Of a stretch of 64,000 bases of DNA, positions 51,200-64,000 are shown one piece after another (within the stretch, counting starts at the first letter, position 1; every line of letters starts with the position of its first letter). This DNA is from Ophiocordyceps camponoti-saundersi (nom. inval.) (lineage: Eukaryota; Ascomycota; Sordariomycetes; Hypocreales; Ophiocordycipitaceae): positions 19,766 through 83,765 of the forward strand of contig PDHQ01000151.1 in NCBI GenBank assembly GCA_003339415.1, in the 5' to 3' direction. The translations under genes were made by a program, and so were the position numbers. Under the pieces are notes generated by a model. It had not been told where the DNA came from and did no database searches. It saw nothing but the letters and a program-made list of their open reading frames with translations.

Positions 51200-54100
51200 A
51201 TTTTATTATATTTTAATAAGCAGGAAGTTATAGTTTAGTTTACTAGCAAATTAGTTATTTTATACTCTAAATCTTAATAAGTTACTTACTTTATTATAGC
51301 TATTTTTAGCTTCGTTTTTATAGCTTTTATTTATTATAAATCTTAAAAGCGTACTAGTTACTAATTCCTCGCTATTAGCTTATAAGATATTTTTTATATT
51401 TTATATATTAAGACTTTTACTTTTATTATAAGCCCCTTTTTACCTTTTAAGGTATTAAATTTTACTAACCTTTTTAATAAGGAGAAAGTAAATATATTAC
51501 CCCCTTATTATAATAATTATAACTATTATATTTAACTTTACTAGAAACTTAATAGTTTTTTACCCCTTTTACCTTAAAGCTTATTTTATAATATACCTTA
51601 TAAGTATCTCCTTAAAGTTTAGAAATAGATTACTAACTTTATAGATAAAAGATAAATTTACGCTAGCTTATTATTTATAGCCGCCCCTATCTTACTTATA
51701 AAAAAGCTAGGAAGCGGGTAGCGCTTTTATATTAACTATCGCGCCTTAAATAAAGTAATAAAGTAAGATTATTATCCTTTTTTACTTATTAAAAAAATAC
51801 TTTATAGCTTTTTCGATACTTATTAGTTTACAAAACTTAATATTTATACCGCCTTTTATAAGCTTTATATTATAGAAAGTAAGGAATATTTTATAGCTTT
51901 TTATACTTAATTTAATTTATTTAAATATTTTATTTACTTTTTTAGCCTTATAAATATACCCGCTATATTTTAATATTATATTAATATTATTTTTAATAAC
52001 TTCTTAATAGATTTTATTATAATATATTTAAATAATATCCTTATCTATTTAAAATATTCTTATTTTAATTATTAATATAAAATACGCGTTATATTTTTAT
52101 ATTTTTATTAAGCTAAGCTTTTCCTTAACTTTAATAAATATAACTTTACTATTTATAAAGTTAAGTACTTAAGGTTTATTATTTACGCTAGTAAGAAAAT
52201 AAAGCTAGACCTTATTAAAGTTTTTATAATTCTAAAATAAGAGGCGCTAACTTATATCTAAAGTATATATAGTTTTCTTAAGTTTACTAACTTTTATTAT
52301 AATTTTATATTTTACTTTTTAGACTTTATAGCCCCTTTAATTAAGCTTATAAAACGCGGCGCGCTTTTCTACTAAATTAATAAATACTAGCTTACTTTTA
52401 ATATACTTAAGTTTATATTTATTTTTACCCTTATCCTTACTTAGTAAAATCTAAATTATAATATTATTATTAAAGCTAACTATTTTAATAAAGTAGTTAG
52501 TAGGTACTTTTCTTAATTTAGCTTAGATTATATTTTCTAGCTTATTATATATTACTTTAAGAAACTTTTACTTATAAAATAAAATTATATAATTTATAAT
52601 AAAAAACTTCTCGCTATTATTTCTTACCTTAAAGTGTAATTAACTAAGTTATATAAAATTACTTAGCTATTTTTTATTTTTATAAATTATAAAGCCTTAG
52701 AGTATTTTATTACGCTTAAGGCTATAACGGAACGTTAAGCGTATTAGGCTAAAATACTTACTTTTTTTAACTTCCGCCTTTAGTATTATCTTAGCGCGTA
52801 GGCGTTATAGCTTAATATACTCTCTTAGTAAAAATAAGATCGCTATAAGATAAAGGAGCGCTTTAGTTAGATTATATAGCTTATATTTATTTACTTTTTT
52901 AAGTTATAGCCGGTTTAGTTTAGCCTAGCTTTATTTTAGTTTCTTATAGCTATATTTTTTACTTAGGACGCCCCGGCCCCTTTTTATAATAAGACCTTAT
53001 AAAACTTTTAGTTAAAGGCTCTCTATACTAATTCCTTTTATTATATACGCTGCTAAGCGGTTTAGTTAAGCGCTTAAAAGTTTCCGCTAAAAGTAGGTAT
53101 TTATAAATAAGTTATAAACTATTTTATTTTTATTTATAAATAGCTATAATTATAAAGCTATTTTTAAATTTCTAAGTAAGAAGTTTTAATTATTATACTT
53201 ATTTAATAAACTTATAATTCCCTTATAATAAAATATTTTAATAAGAATATTACTTTTATATTTCTTTAATATAAGTTTTACTAAAATAGTATATTTATAA
53301 ATATAATATATTTTACTTATAATTATTATTATTATAAAGATTACTTTAATTATTAGCGCTATAAAGAGTTATTTTAGCTATTACCTTCTCCTAAATAGTT
53401 TTAAATAACTTTTTTTATAAACTTTATAACTAAGCTACCTATTACCTTAAAATCTTAGCCTCGTTTTCTAATAATTATTATAAATTACTTATTAAAATAT
53501 ATTTAGCTTAAAGCTATAATATTTATAAATATTAAGTAATATATTAAAAGCTTTATCTAATATTAATAATAGTTTTATAGCTTCCTTTATAAGTTAATTT
53601 CTAATTATAATTTTAATTAAAAAAGCTATTTTTAGTTTACTTTTTACTATCTTACTAAGGTTAATAAATTACTTTTTATAATATATTACCTTTAAACTAA
53701 TAAAAATATAAAATATATAAATTAAAAAGTATAAGCTATTTTCTATTATATAATCTCCTTTTTATAATTTAACTAGCTACGCTATTTACTTACTTACTAG
53801 CTTATTTTAAATAATTAAAACTTATCTATAATAAGTATTAATCTTAATTACTTATTTTATAGCTTTAATATTACTTTTTTTAACTAGCTAATAAAGGTAG
53901 CTACCCTTATCTCTTTCTTAAAAAGCTAAGCTATAGCGTTTATCTATTTTCTTTAAAATAGCGTTAAACTAATATAAGCTTTTATTATTTAAGCTTAATA
54001 GCGGTAATAAGACTTTTTAAATAAGTTTTACTAACCCGCGGAATAGTTTTAAATTAGTAACTTTATATAGCTTAACCTTATTTATATATAGTTTAACTAT

Positions 54101-54540
54101 CTATTTTAAAAGCTTAATTATTTTAAAAGTAAATATAAAGTAATAGCTATATTAACGCTATTTATTATTACTCTTAATATATTACTTAATATTTACTTTA
54201 CTTTTTATATTAACTTTATTAAGTATATTATTAGTAACTTTTTACTATTTTAGTTACTTACTAATTTTTAGCTAAATCCCCTTTTTTATTTTTTTTATAA
54301 TAACTTATTTTTTAATAAGTATAAAATTAAGAAAATCCTTATTATAAAGAATATTAAAAGTTAGTATTTATAAAGCGAGATACCTTATTAATTTATTTTT
54401 ATAAAATAAAAAAGTTATATTATTTTAACTTAAAGTTTACTTAATAGCTTTAAATATTATATAATATTAAATTATTTTAAGTTTATATAAAAGGATATAT
54501 ACTTTTATAATAGCTTAAAGTAAATTTAATTATATACTTA
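51200..54540 (+). pseudogene. V: Ty3/Gypsy pol of the outer host element (decayed)
   Basis: Reverse transcriptase from about 51480: LLIKKLGSG*RF at 51691-51726, NYRALNKV at about 51730-51755, and the catalytic motif Y-L-N-N (Y-L-D-D) at 52025-52036 followed by ILIYL. RNase H and integrase should occupy 52250-54250. A weak chromodomain-like stretch lies at 54300-54540. Different family from G and W judging by the Y-L-D-D type motif. LTRs could not be paired, so element borders are unknown. It is interrupted upstream by G2 if 1-1410 belongs to it, and downstream by Y3. Confidence 0.65.
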
Positions 54541-54549
54541 TTTAAGTAC

Positions 54550-55193
54550 TTTTTATAGCTAATTATCCCTTTTAAATAACCTCCCCTTTTTATTATATAA
54601 GTAAAATATTACTTTTTCGCTTTTTATTTTTCTTTATTTTTTATTTACTTACTCCTCCTTTTTTCTTATATTAGCTTTAAGCTAATATTTACCTTTTTTA
54701 CTTTCTCCTTAAAATCCTTTACTATAATTAATTAACTTACGAGATTATTATAGCGCTAGCTATAGCTTAGCGTTAATATTAACTTATAATAAATATATCC
54801 TTAAGCGGGGGAGGGTATACTTTAAGGCTAAGAGAATATTTAATATAACGCTAATAATAAAAGTCTCGCTTATCTTACTCTTAAGCTACGCGCGCTACGC
54901 GCGAGCGCTAGCGTAAACTTACTTTATTAATATATAGTAAAAAGAGAGGATAAATAATATATATAAACGCTAAGTAACTAAAAAGCTAAGTAATATATAT
55001 AAGTTAGTAAAGGCGGCGTATTATAAAGCGGTAAGTAAGCTTAATATATTATATAAACTAATTAGTATTATAACTATTTAATAAAAAATATTATTCCTCT
55101 CTTTATTTTTACGCTTTTATATATTAATATTTACTTAATAGTTTATAATTTAAATAGCCCGCTTATTTTATTATTACTTAAGAATTTATCGCT
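54550..55193. other. Possible V 3' untranslated region and LTR
   Basis: T/C-rich to about 54735, then a sequence starting tattatagcgctagc at about 54747 that could be an LTR, with a GC-rich inverted-repeat-like patch at 54890-54920. No second copy was found in the window, so this is a guess from position. It is cut by Y3 at 55212. Confidence 0.3.
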
Positions 55194-55899
55194 ATTATTT
55201 CTTTTATTATTAATAATAATAATATATACGCTAATATACCTTATATAGCTTAGAACTATTTTATATATATTTTAAAAAAGTGAAAGACTAGAGAGCTTAA
55301 AGTAGAACCCTCCCTTTAAGCGTTACCTTAGCTTTAAGTTAAACCTTACTAATACCTAGTATTTTATATATTTAATAAGTTAGGTATTAATTAATAATTT
55401 AAAAGCTAATATTTCCCTTAAAGTAAACTCTATAATAGTAAAAATACGCGTAAACTAAGTTTAATATAAAGTTTATATAGCTTACTTATCTTTTTAGCTA
55501 TTATTATCGCTATAAACTAAATCCTTATATTTAATTAAAATAGCCTTAATAATTTAATTTATTAAGGCCTTATTAATATAGCTTAAGTATATATAAAAGT
55601 TTTACTATCTTATAATAAACCTTATAATAGCTAGTTTTAAAAAATAGCTAAATTATCGTAATAAAGCTATAAATAAGTATAAAGTTAAAGTTAAAGAAAG
55701 GGGTATTATTATATTCGCTTTTTAGTATTTCCGCCCTAGCTATTATTAATTTCTAGTTAGCGCTAAAAGGGGAGGAGGGGCGGTATATATAAAGCTTTAG
55801 TTTATAAATTTCTAAGGTTAAGTAATATATATATCTTTCGCTTAATCTTATATTACTTTTATTTTAAAATAAAGTTAACTTTACTTAAAATAAAACCCT

Positions 55900-56483
55900 T
55901 AATAAAAAATAATAATAATATAATCTTTTCTTATAAGCTATAAAGTAAGTAAATTTATTTTTTATATATAAAGTAATAAAATATTTATAATATTATAGCT
56001 TTATTATATAATATTTAATAATATATCTAAGTTAGTAATATTTAAAATATTACTAAAGTTAGATTTTTAATATATATAATTTAGTATTAAAAATTTTTAC
56101 TTATATTATTATATTTTTATTATAAATTTAATTTATATTTATTATATTATAAATAATAATTATTAAGGAACTCTGCTAAGTTTTAGAATAATTTTTTTTA
56201 TATATAATTATATTATTAAAACTTTATTTAATAACTTAATTTTTTTCTAAAAAGCTTTTTTACCGCCTTATTATAAGGCTTATATTAGCACCTTTTTTAT
56301 AATAAAAATATAACCTTAACTAATTAAATATACCTTTTTTTAAAAAATAATATAAAGTTACTTTAAATTAAACTAAAGCTTATAAATAATATCTTAAAAT
56401 ATTATTATAATATTATTATTAAGTAATTTTCTTATTATAAAAGCTTAGCTTTACTTATAAAGTTTATAATTAATACTTATTAT
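55900..56483 (-). pseudogene. Y3 ORF1-like protein, C-terminal part with knuckle
   Basis: The C-x2-C-x4-H-x4-C knuckle is at 56008-56049 on the - strand, in the same frame and spacing as Y1 and Y2. The N-terminal part of the frame continues beyond X3 at 63214-63500. Confidence 0.55.
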
Positions 56484-57429
56484 TATTATTATAGTATTCT
56501 AAAAGCTATAAAAGTAGCTGCTAGAACCTCGGCAGTAAGTCGAGTAGGAAAAACCCTCCTAAAAGAGGTAAAACCCCCCGCTATATAGTAAGACCGCGTC
56601 CGGCTTAAGGCCGGGCTAGGCGCTCTACGCGTATAAAGAAAGTAACTATTAGTTACGGTAATACTATATAATATAAGGAAAGATAAGGAAAGATAGATAA
56701 GATAAGGAAAAGATAATAGTAGCGGCGGTATATATTACCTATATATACCGGTATATACCTCCCTAGCCTCTAAGTATATATTACTTAACTTTTAGGTATA
56801 TAGCTATATACCTTTTTTACGTATAATATATACTTAAGTATATACCCCTTTTTTAAGCTTTCCTAATCGGGAAGCTTTCTTAATTAGGAAGTCGGTTTTT
56901 ATAAATTAGTAACTTAAGGCTTAAAAGTATATAAAAAAGGGGGGGTTACTCTAACTAATATAAGCGGGCTATTATTATCTTATTATTTTTTTAGTAATTT
57001 TAACTATATAAGTAATTCTTAGCGCGCGTAATTAGTTTATAGCTAACTTATACTAGAGTAAAATACCTACTAAACTTAACTTTCCTTAAGCGATATCTTA
57101 TATAAGGTATATTAGTACGCTTATTAGCTTTAGTAACTTTTATTAAGTATAAAAAAGTAAATACTTAGCCCCGGTATATATTTATATTTACTAATAACTA
57201 GGGCAGACTATCTAAGCGCGGCTTATATTAAATATATAAATAATTATACTAAGTATTAGCTAATTAATAATTCCGCTATAGCCGAAGCTATTCGCGTTAT
57301 AGTTAAGGTTACTTACTAGCTAAGCTTTAATTATAATATTTAAATAATAAATAATATTAAGGTTATATTAAATCCGCGGTATATCTTATATTAATAAGCG
57401 TAATAAAAAAATATAATTTAGCGTATTAA

Positions 57430-58159
57430 AAAAATATACGCTATTATATATTATAATAGTATTCATATTAATTAAGTTATATAAGTAACTATTAGCTACG
57501 TATTATTTTAAAGCTTATAGCCTCCCGCTATTAAGAAAGATTCTATTATTAATATAATTAAAGGTTTAATTAGCGCTAACTAACTTATCGCTATTATATT
57601 AGCTTAAATATAAAAATAGTATATTTTCTATATATAAGTAATTAACTTTTTTAAATAGTTAACCGAGAAGCTATATTATATTTACTATACTATTAAGAAT
57701 AAAGCGCGCTTATAAGGGAGCCTATCTCCTATTAATTATCCCCCTATCCTCTATACTCCGCCCCTTATTATTAATTCCGCTTCCGCCTTAGTACTTATTA
57801 AGTCCGAGTTTAAGTTAGAAGCTAATAAGCTTAGTAAGCTTAAGATTACTCCTACCTTAAGCGTTAAGGTTACCCCTACTACTAAGGAGGATATTACTAG
57901 CGCTTATATTATAACCGCGCCGCTTTCTTATAAAAAAATCTCTAATCTTATTTAAAATAGTTTAGTTAATAATATATTTAGTAATAAAAACTTTATAATA
58001 TTAGTTAGCGATTATATTATATTTAGTAAAAAAGAGAAGCTAGTAATAAAAGAGGAGTAAATAGCTTTAGTTCGCGCTTATAATTATAATTAAAATTAAG
58101 GCCGTAGCTAAGGCCGCGGCTATAGTAAATATAGTTAGTTTTACGCTTTACGTAGTTAA
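57430..58159 (+). pseudogene. X3 antisense protein-like frame (unknown product)
   Basis: Same orientation and frame as 28990-29717 in X1. Readable pieces include TPPLI near 57765, KLEANKLSKLKI at about 57811-57846, and GRGYSKY at about 58115-58135, the end of an Arg/Gly-rich tract. A TAA at 58157-58159 aligns with the end of the X1 frame, although both could be former Gln codons. No domain recognised. Confidence 0.45.
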
Positions 58160-58269
58160 GTTAATACCTTATATATAGTTAAGATAGTCTAGCTTTAAAG
58201 CTAAGTAAATAGCTAATAAGATAAATAATAAAGTTATTATTATAAAGCGGCTTTTATATATTTATTATA

Positions 58270-61200
58270 AGGCTAAAAGCCTTATCTCCCTTATCTATTT
58301 TACTTTCGTAAAGTAATATTATAAGGTTAAATTAATATAGTTATTTAAGCGAAAGAAATTAGCGTATAAGTTTAGCTATAAATTAAGGGTTATTAAGCGC
58401 TTTAGTAAGGTTACGCTAATTTTATATTAGTTACTAGTTAGTATTAAGGAGAGGCTTATTTTTATAAGTAAAAATATAGTTAAGAAAGATATATAATATA
58501 ATCTTATTATTATTATTATAAAGGTAGCGTTTTAAAACTACCCTAAGGACCTTATAAGCTTAAAGAAAGGAATTAAGCTTAATATATCTAATCCGAAATT
58601 ATATAAATATTATACTAATAAACTTAGGAAATCTTTCGTAAATATATAAAGTAATCTTAGCTTTAAGCTATAGCGGTTTATTAATAAGGTAGCTATAAGA
58701 TTACTTATACTTTTTAAGCTTACTTTCTTAGGAATATTATTAAAGGAGTTACTTTTCTTAAAGTTTAATATTAAAATTATATCGCGTATATCTAGCTTTT
58801 AATTCGGGTTCGGTCTATATCTTATAAAATTCCTCTAAATCTTATAATACTTAATATCTTTATTAATAAAGGCGCCCTTTACGCTTATATCTAACTTATT
58901 TAGTAACTTTCTTTATTATAGTATAGATAAAGTTTACTATATTTATATATTAAAAGCGGTAGTAAATATAAGCTATTTAGTAAGTAAAGTATAAGTTAAG
59001 GGGGGGGATAAAAGCTTTTATTTCGATATAATAAAAAGGGGTAGCTTTATAAGCTTTAGTAATAACTTTTAAATATTTAAATTATTCTATAACTAGCGCT
59101 TTTATAATAAAGCTATATAGTTTCCCCCCCGGTTATATAAGCGGGGCGAACTAAGATATATTAAATATAATTACTAATTTAATAGCTTTAATATAAACTT
59201 TTCTTACTTTTAATAAAATATAACTTTATATCGATATAATAATCTTAATAAGGGCTAAGTATTAGCGCTTAAGTTTAGCGGTAAGTTTTAAAAAGTAAGA
59301 TTTTTATTAAAGTTTATAGTATAGCTAAACTTTTAAAAATCTCGCTTTTTACGTAAGCTAAACTATCTCTATACTAAGCTAAAGCTAAGTTATATTCGCT
59401 TTCCTAGCTTTTATAAAATATATTAACTTACTTTTAGCTAGCTAAAAAATTATTTTATACTTAAGGGCTTATTATTTATAAATTCGCTACGCCCGCTTAA
59501 GTTAAAAGAATACCTAAGCTTTATTATATCTAATATTAAATATATTAATATTATTAGTAAAGCTTACTATAAGTAATTTAGTTATTAGGTTTAAATATTA
59601 ATATAATAAGGATATATATAATAAGAAAAAGACTAATAATATAAGGGACTTTTAAGGAACCCCTTATTAAATTAAGAAAGCGTTACTAAGCTTATAGTTA
59701 AACTTAAGTTATAAGGTTTTAGCGGTAAAATAAGAATAAATAAACGCTATAACTTATTTAGGAAAGCTTAAGTAATTAAAAATAATTATTAGCTTATTAT
59801 AAGAAATATAATTAAAAGCTCCGGTAAGGTTTAGTAAGAGGAGCGAGGCGGTGCTGCCCTAGTTTTAGATAATTTTAATAATTTTAGTAAATATAAAAAC
59901 TACGGTATTAATAAAATATTATAGCCTATTACTTATTTAGCTATCTAAAAGGATATTAGCTACTTTCGCTATAAATATTATTTTCCTAGTAATAATTATT
60001 TTTAAGACTTTCTTTATTATATTAAAAAGCGAAATTAGCTTATACTTACTTAAGGTATAGTATATAGCTAGTAATTTACTTACCTTATAAATAATTATAA
60101 TATTAGAGGCTTTAAATTATAATAGGAAGTAGCTATTATTAATATAGCTTTAGAAGATTTTTTAGAAAACTTAGATAAGGGGGGGTCCGTATCTTTTTAG
60201 GAACCTAATTAGGATCTTATTAAAGCTAGCGGATTTTTATAAAGCGATTAAGAAAAAGGTAAAGTAGATATTATTAGTAATAATTAAACGTTTAATATAA
60301 AAAGAAAGGAAAGGTTTATTTAAGGTAAGAGGAGGGGCTAAGGCGGTAAGAGTAAGGAAAAATTACTAGCTAAGTAAAATCGCTTTATCTAAGAAAATAA
60401 ATATTAAGTTTAAATTAAAGCTTTTCTATAATATCGGTATATATATAAGCTCCGGCGGGGCCTAGCTCCGAAGCTAAGCTTAATATTTTATTATTTAAAA
60501 TATTACTAAGTTTATTAAAATACTATTAAGGAAATTACGCTAGGCGCTACGGTAGGCCGCGCCGATTATAGACTTTTACGCTTTCGTTACTTCTTAATAG
60601 TTTTACTAATAAAAGTTAGTAAAGTTAGCTTTTTAGTATTTTTAAGCTCGCTTAGTAGCTATTATAATAGCTACTATTACCTAATTTTACTAATTCTATA
60701 TTATAAAATATATACGAATATATAATAATATTATAATTTCTATTATTATTTCTAGCTATTTATATAGTAAGGTAATTATTTTTTTTAAATTTTTAGGTAT
60801 AAAAATATAATATAGTTTAGGCTTAAGTTAGTTTTATACTTTAGCTATAAGTATATCTAAGTAAAAAAAGCGCTAGATTTTAGTTAATATAATATTAAAG
60901 CGGAGGTTAGTATTTACGTAAATAACTTATAGAATATAATTAAAGCTAATAAGGTTAAAGTTATTTTCTTAGTATATTACGCGGTAATTTAGCGTAGCTT
61001 AAGCTAGGTTAATAATATTAGTTTATTTATTATATATTTCCTAGGTAACTTCGCTTAGAGGCGTAATAAGTTTAAGATAGAGGCTAGTTATAAAATTAAG
61101 GAAGTTAGCTACTTTAGGGGAGGACTTTTCGTAATAGTTCTATAAGGGGTAGTAAAAGTTAAAATCGCTATATAAAAAGGTAGCTATTAAGGTTAAGTTA

Positions 61201-61530
61201 AAGTAAAGAAAATTATATTATAAAAAGGGGCTAGATTAGATTACTAATAAGGGTAAGTAAATAAATATAATTCGTAATAAAGGTATAATATAGAAAAAAA
61301 TAAAAGCTATATTAAGTATAATAAAAAATATCTAAAAGGAGGGGTTTAATTATTTATAAATATAAAAAATTACTTAGTTACTAAAGTTTATAAGTTTATA
61401 TAATAAGATATTAAGAAGCAGAGGGCGTTTAAATTAATTATACTATAATTCCTATAAATAAATAAGATTATAGCTAATAAAGCTATAAAGCGCGGTATAG
61501 ATAAGATAGTTACGCTTTTATATATTCTAA
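58270..61530 (-). pseudogene. X3 ORF2: endonuclease-reverse transcriptase (decayed)
   Basis: Uninterrupted - strand counterpart of X4 11730-15020, collinear along its length. The reverse transcriptase core lies around 59550-59750 and the endonuclease toward 61100-61250. Motifs were not re-read residue by residue here, so the call relies on alignment with X2 and X4. Confidence 0.7.
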
Positions 61531-61759
61531 AAAAGGGTTTTAATTTTTATTAGGAGTAGGGGAGGTAAAAGTTTATAATTATATCGGGGTAAAGGAGGGG
61601 GCGGAAAAAGAGGTAAGGAAAGGGGCAGAGGAGGGTATAATAAAGGGGGAAAGGGTAGGAGGGGGAGGATAGGTTCCTTAAGCTTTACTATTACCTTATC
61701 CGCTATAAGGTTTAGGGGTAGCGCCGCTCCCGCCTTAGCCCCTTTTTAATACTAGGGCA

Positions 61760-62990
61760 GGCTTATTATTTATATTAAAGCGGAGTATAGCTTATAATTA
61801 TATAAGGGCTACGCGTAACCGCTTCTAGAACTAAACTTTAGTAAAGCTATTACTAATCTAAAATTAAGTTAGCTAGAAGTAATCTTAAAACTTATAAAGT
61901 TAATATATATAGTTACTATATATTTAGTTTTAGTATATTTTCGCGGTAAGGTAGTTTTAGGATTATAAGGCGTAGTTCCTTTTATATAAGATATAGTTTT
62001 TAATATTAGTTTCGGTAAGGGCTAGATATACGCTCTCTTTTTCCAGGTACGCTATAGCTATATATATTTTATAATATAGCTACTTTTAGTAATATTTCGC
62101 TATATACTTATATTAATAATATTAGTAATATTATTAAGGTTATATTACGTTATTATAAACTTTTATATAAGAGATTTTAATATCTATAATTAAGCTATTT
62201 TATATAAGTTTATTAGCGTTTATTATATTAGTAATTTCTAAAATAATATAAGTACGCGTAGCTTCCTTACTATAAGGCCGGAGCGCTTAAACTTAGGTAA
62301 TATTAACCTTATTATATTTCTTAATTTATTATAAGAGTATATCTTAGTCGCTATAAGCGGCCCCTATTTATACTCCCTTTATTATAATAGAGAAGGTTTT
62401 TTAGCTATAAACCGCCCTCTTACCGAAAACGATAAAGATTTACTTAACTAAGCTTACTTATCTCTTATATTCTAGATAAAATATAACTACTATATTTCTA
62501 TTAAGGAGTCGTCTTATAGCTAATATAGCCTTATATTTTAAAGCTATATTTATAGCTTATATAATCTCTTATAAGGTTAGCTATAAGGTATCTATATCGA
62601 TTATAATATTTTTTATAAATATAATAATTTCTCTATTAAAATAACTAGGAATAAGTTTAATTATTATACCGCTAATAATAGCTATAGAAGCTTATAATAG
62701 CTAAGTTAAACTAATATTAGGGCCGATAGTTTATAAAAGTACCTTTTATATAGCTTAAATAACTATTTTCTTAATTAACTTAATAATCTTAAGTAGAAAT
62801 TAAGTAATATTTTAGTTTAAGGGAGTTACGAATTTCTTACGAAGTTTAGCTTTAAAAGCTATTATAATATTCTAAGCGTTAGAGAACGCTATAATAAGTA
62901 TTATTATAGCTAGTTTATTATAAGCTTCCTTTATATCGCTATCGTAAAAGTCCTATACTTACTCCGCTTCTCTTCTTATTCCGACGCTAT
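61760..62990 (-). pseudogene. X3 ORF1, zinc-knuckle protein (decayed)
   Basis: Zinc knuckle C-x2-C-x3-H-x6-C at 61951-61995 on the - strand. Same protein as ORF1 in the other copies. The spacer to ORF2 is the purine-rich strand at 61555-61670. Confidence 0.62.
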
Positions 62991-63819
62991 TATTATATTA
63001 TCCTTAGCTAGACTAAGGGTGCTATAAGGACTATCTTAGTCCCCGCGCACTCCTATCTACGATTATAGGCGCGTTACCTGCCCCTTAGGCCCCGGCTAAA
63101 GCCGCTACGGGCGCTATTAACTCCTTCTCGGTAATAAATATATAGTAAAAAGCGAAAGATTAAGTAACGGGTCCTATCCCGTTTTCGTAAAAGGTTAAAT
63201 AAATACTTATTATAATTACCTTAAGGCCTTAAACTTAAAATAAGATAGCTATAAAATTAAAATAAATTATAAGCTATTATTTATATTATTTAAAAACTTA
63301 TTTTTTAATAGTTTTTTTAGCGCTTTAGCTATAATTATAGCTTATATTAAAGGAATTTTATTTCCCTAAAATTATAAAAAAAAAAGAAAACTATAGCTAT
63401 AATAGCTAAGAAGATATTACTAACTAATAAAGTTAAAATAAGGAGGGTACCTCTCTAAACCTTTTTAAACTCCGCTACTTATTTAATAATTATTTATATA
63501 AAAATAAAAATATCTCCTAAAATAATCTTATTAATATTTACCTTAGCTTTTAATAAGGTAATAAATATAATAAACTTTTAAGTTTAAGATTATTATAATT
63601 TAAAGTAAAGCTATATTTTAAGTAAAAAATTTTCGCGGTTATAATTAACTTATATAGCGTTACCCTCCCTTTTAAAGTTACTCTAAGCGCAGCTAGCTAT
63701 TATTATAAGGTAATAAAAAGAGCGGAGTCCGCTTATAATATAAAAATAAAAGGTTTATATCCGCGTTACTATAAGCGCGGAATTTATAAAATATATAAAA
63801 ATTATTTCTTTTATTATTA

Positions 63820-63872
63820 AAAAAATATTTTATATTATAAAGTAAAAAAGTTAAAGCTAGTAGTAAAGGCGC
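63820..63872. other. Outer host sequence right of Y3
   Basis: Fifty-three bases continuing the outer host after the Y3 duplication. No feature was recognised. It ends in ggcgcc, directly before the simple repeat. Confidence 0.4.

Positions 63873-64000
<128 letters not shown>

Larger units (their letters stand above)
56484..63201 (-). mobile_element. X3: LINE inserted in Y3
   Basis: Full-length family X copy, flanked by aatacttattat at 56472-56483 and 63202-63213 (the exact end is blurred by the TTA tail). The uninterrupted site is present in Y2 at about 27233-27250. The tail is at the left and the CpG-rich 5' end at the right. Because it has no internal insertion, it serves as the empty-site reference for G1 and X2. 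Confidence 0.93.
55213..63800 (-). mobile_element. Y3: ORF1-only retroposon, split by LINE X3
   Basis: Flanked by a perfect 19-bp duplication, attatttcttttattatta, at 55194-55212 and 63801-63819. The TAA-type tail is at the left end. Its own sequence is 55213-56483 and 63214-63800, together about 1.86 kb, matching Y2 throughout. X3 lies within it. Confidence 0.9.

Noticed and set aside
54550..55193. 3' LTR of V paired with 49520-49680 as 5' LTR
   Set aside because: Both are GC-richer than their surroundings, but their sequences do not align, so no LTR pair is claimed.

Overview
This window is a block of nested, dead transposable elements from a filamentous ascomycete (Pezizomycotina). It carries the signature of saturating repeat-induced point mutation (RIP). 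CpA and TpG are almost absent, TpA is everywhere, and CpG, CpC and CpT persist. Every recognisable coding frame is full of TAA/TAG codons where Gln or Trp is expected, and reads Tyr for Cys/His and Asn for Asp. No intact gene, tRNA, rRNA or CRISPR array was found. The species cannot be named from this.

Layout, reconstructed by pairing terminal repeats and target-site duplications (TSDs). The outer host is 1-1415 joined to 47433-55212 and 63820-64000; it includes a decayed Ty3/Gypsy pol, here called V. Element G2 (Ty3/Gypsy chromovirus, about 325-bp LTRs, 5.29 kb interior, + strand) is inserted at 1416-47427 with TSD aatat. Its 5' LTR is split by W, a larger chromovirus with 609-bp LTRs (1697-20548). 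W itself contains Y1 (4679-6575) and LINE X4 (10050-16780). The G2 3' LTR is split by Y2 (25971-27846) and by LINE X1 (28069-47376, - strand). X1 contains G1, a second G copy (30970-36910, - strand), and LINE X2 (39029-45749). Further right, Y3 (55213-63800) carries LINE X3 (56484-63201). The window ends in a (TTA)n run.

Families. X (4 copies, about 6.72 kb) is a non-LTR retrotransposon resembling fungal Tad1-type elements: ORF1 with a zinc knuckle, ORF2 with AP-like endonuclease, reverse transcriptase and a C-terminal Cys/His motif, and a (TAA)n tail. Its 3' quarter carries a protein-like frame on the opposite strand. Y (3 copies, about 1.88 kb) has LINE hallmarks (16-19 bp TSDs, TTA-type tail) but I see only an ORF1-like frame with two zinc knuckles and no polymerase, so it is probably non-autonomous. 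G and W are chromodomain Ty3/Gypsy elements; a chromodomain may help explain insertion into already silenced repeats.

The points most worth checking are the ORF1-only family Y, the antisense frame in X, and the fact that two unrelated elements (W and X1) entered the two LTRs of G2 at the same position. All protein calls were read by eye through RIP damage; borders fixed by TSDs are much more secure than coding limits.
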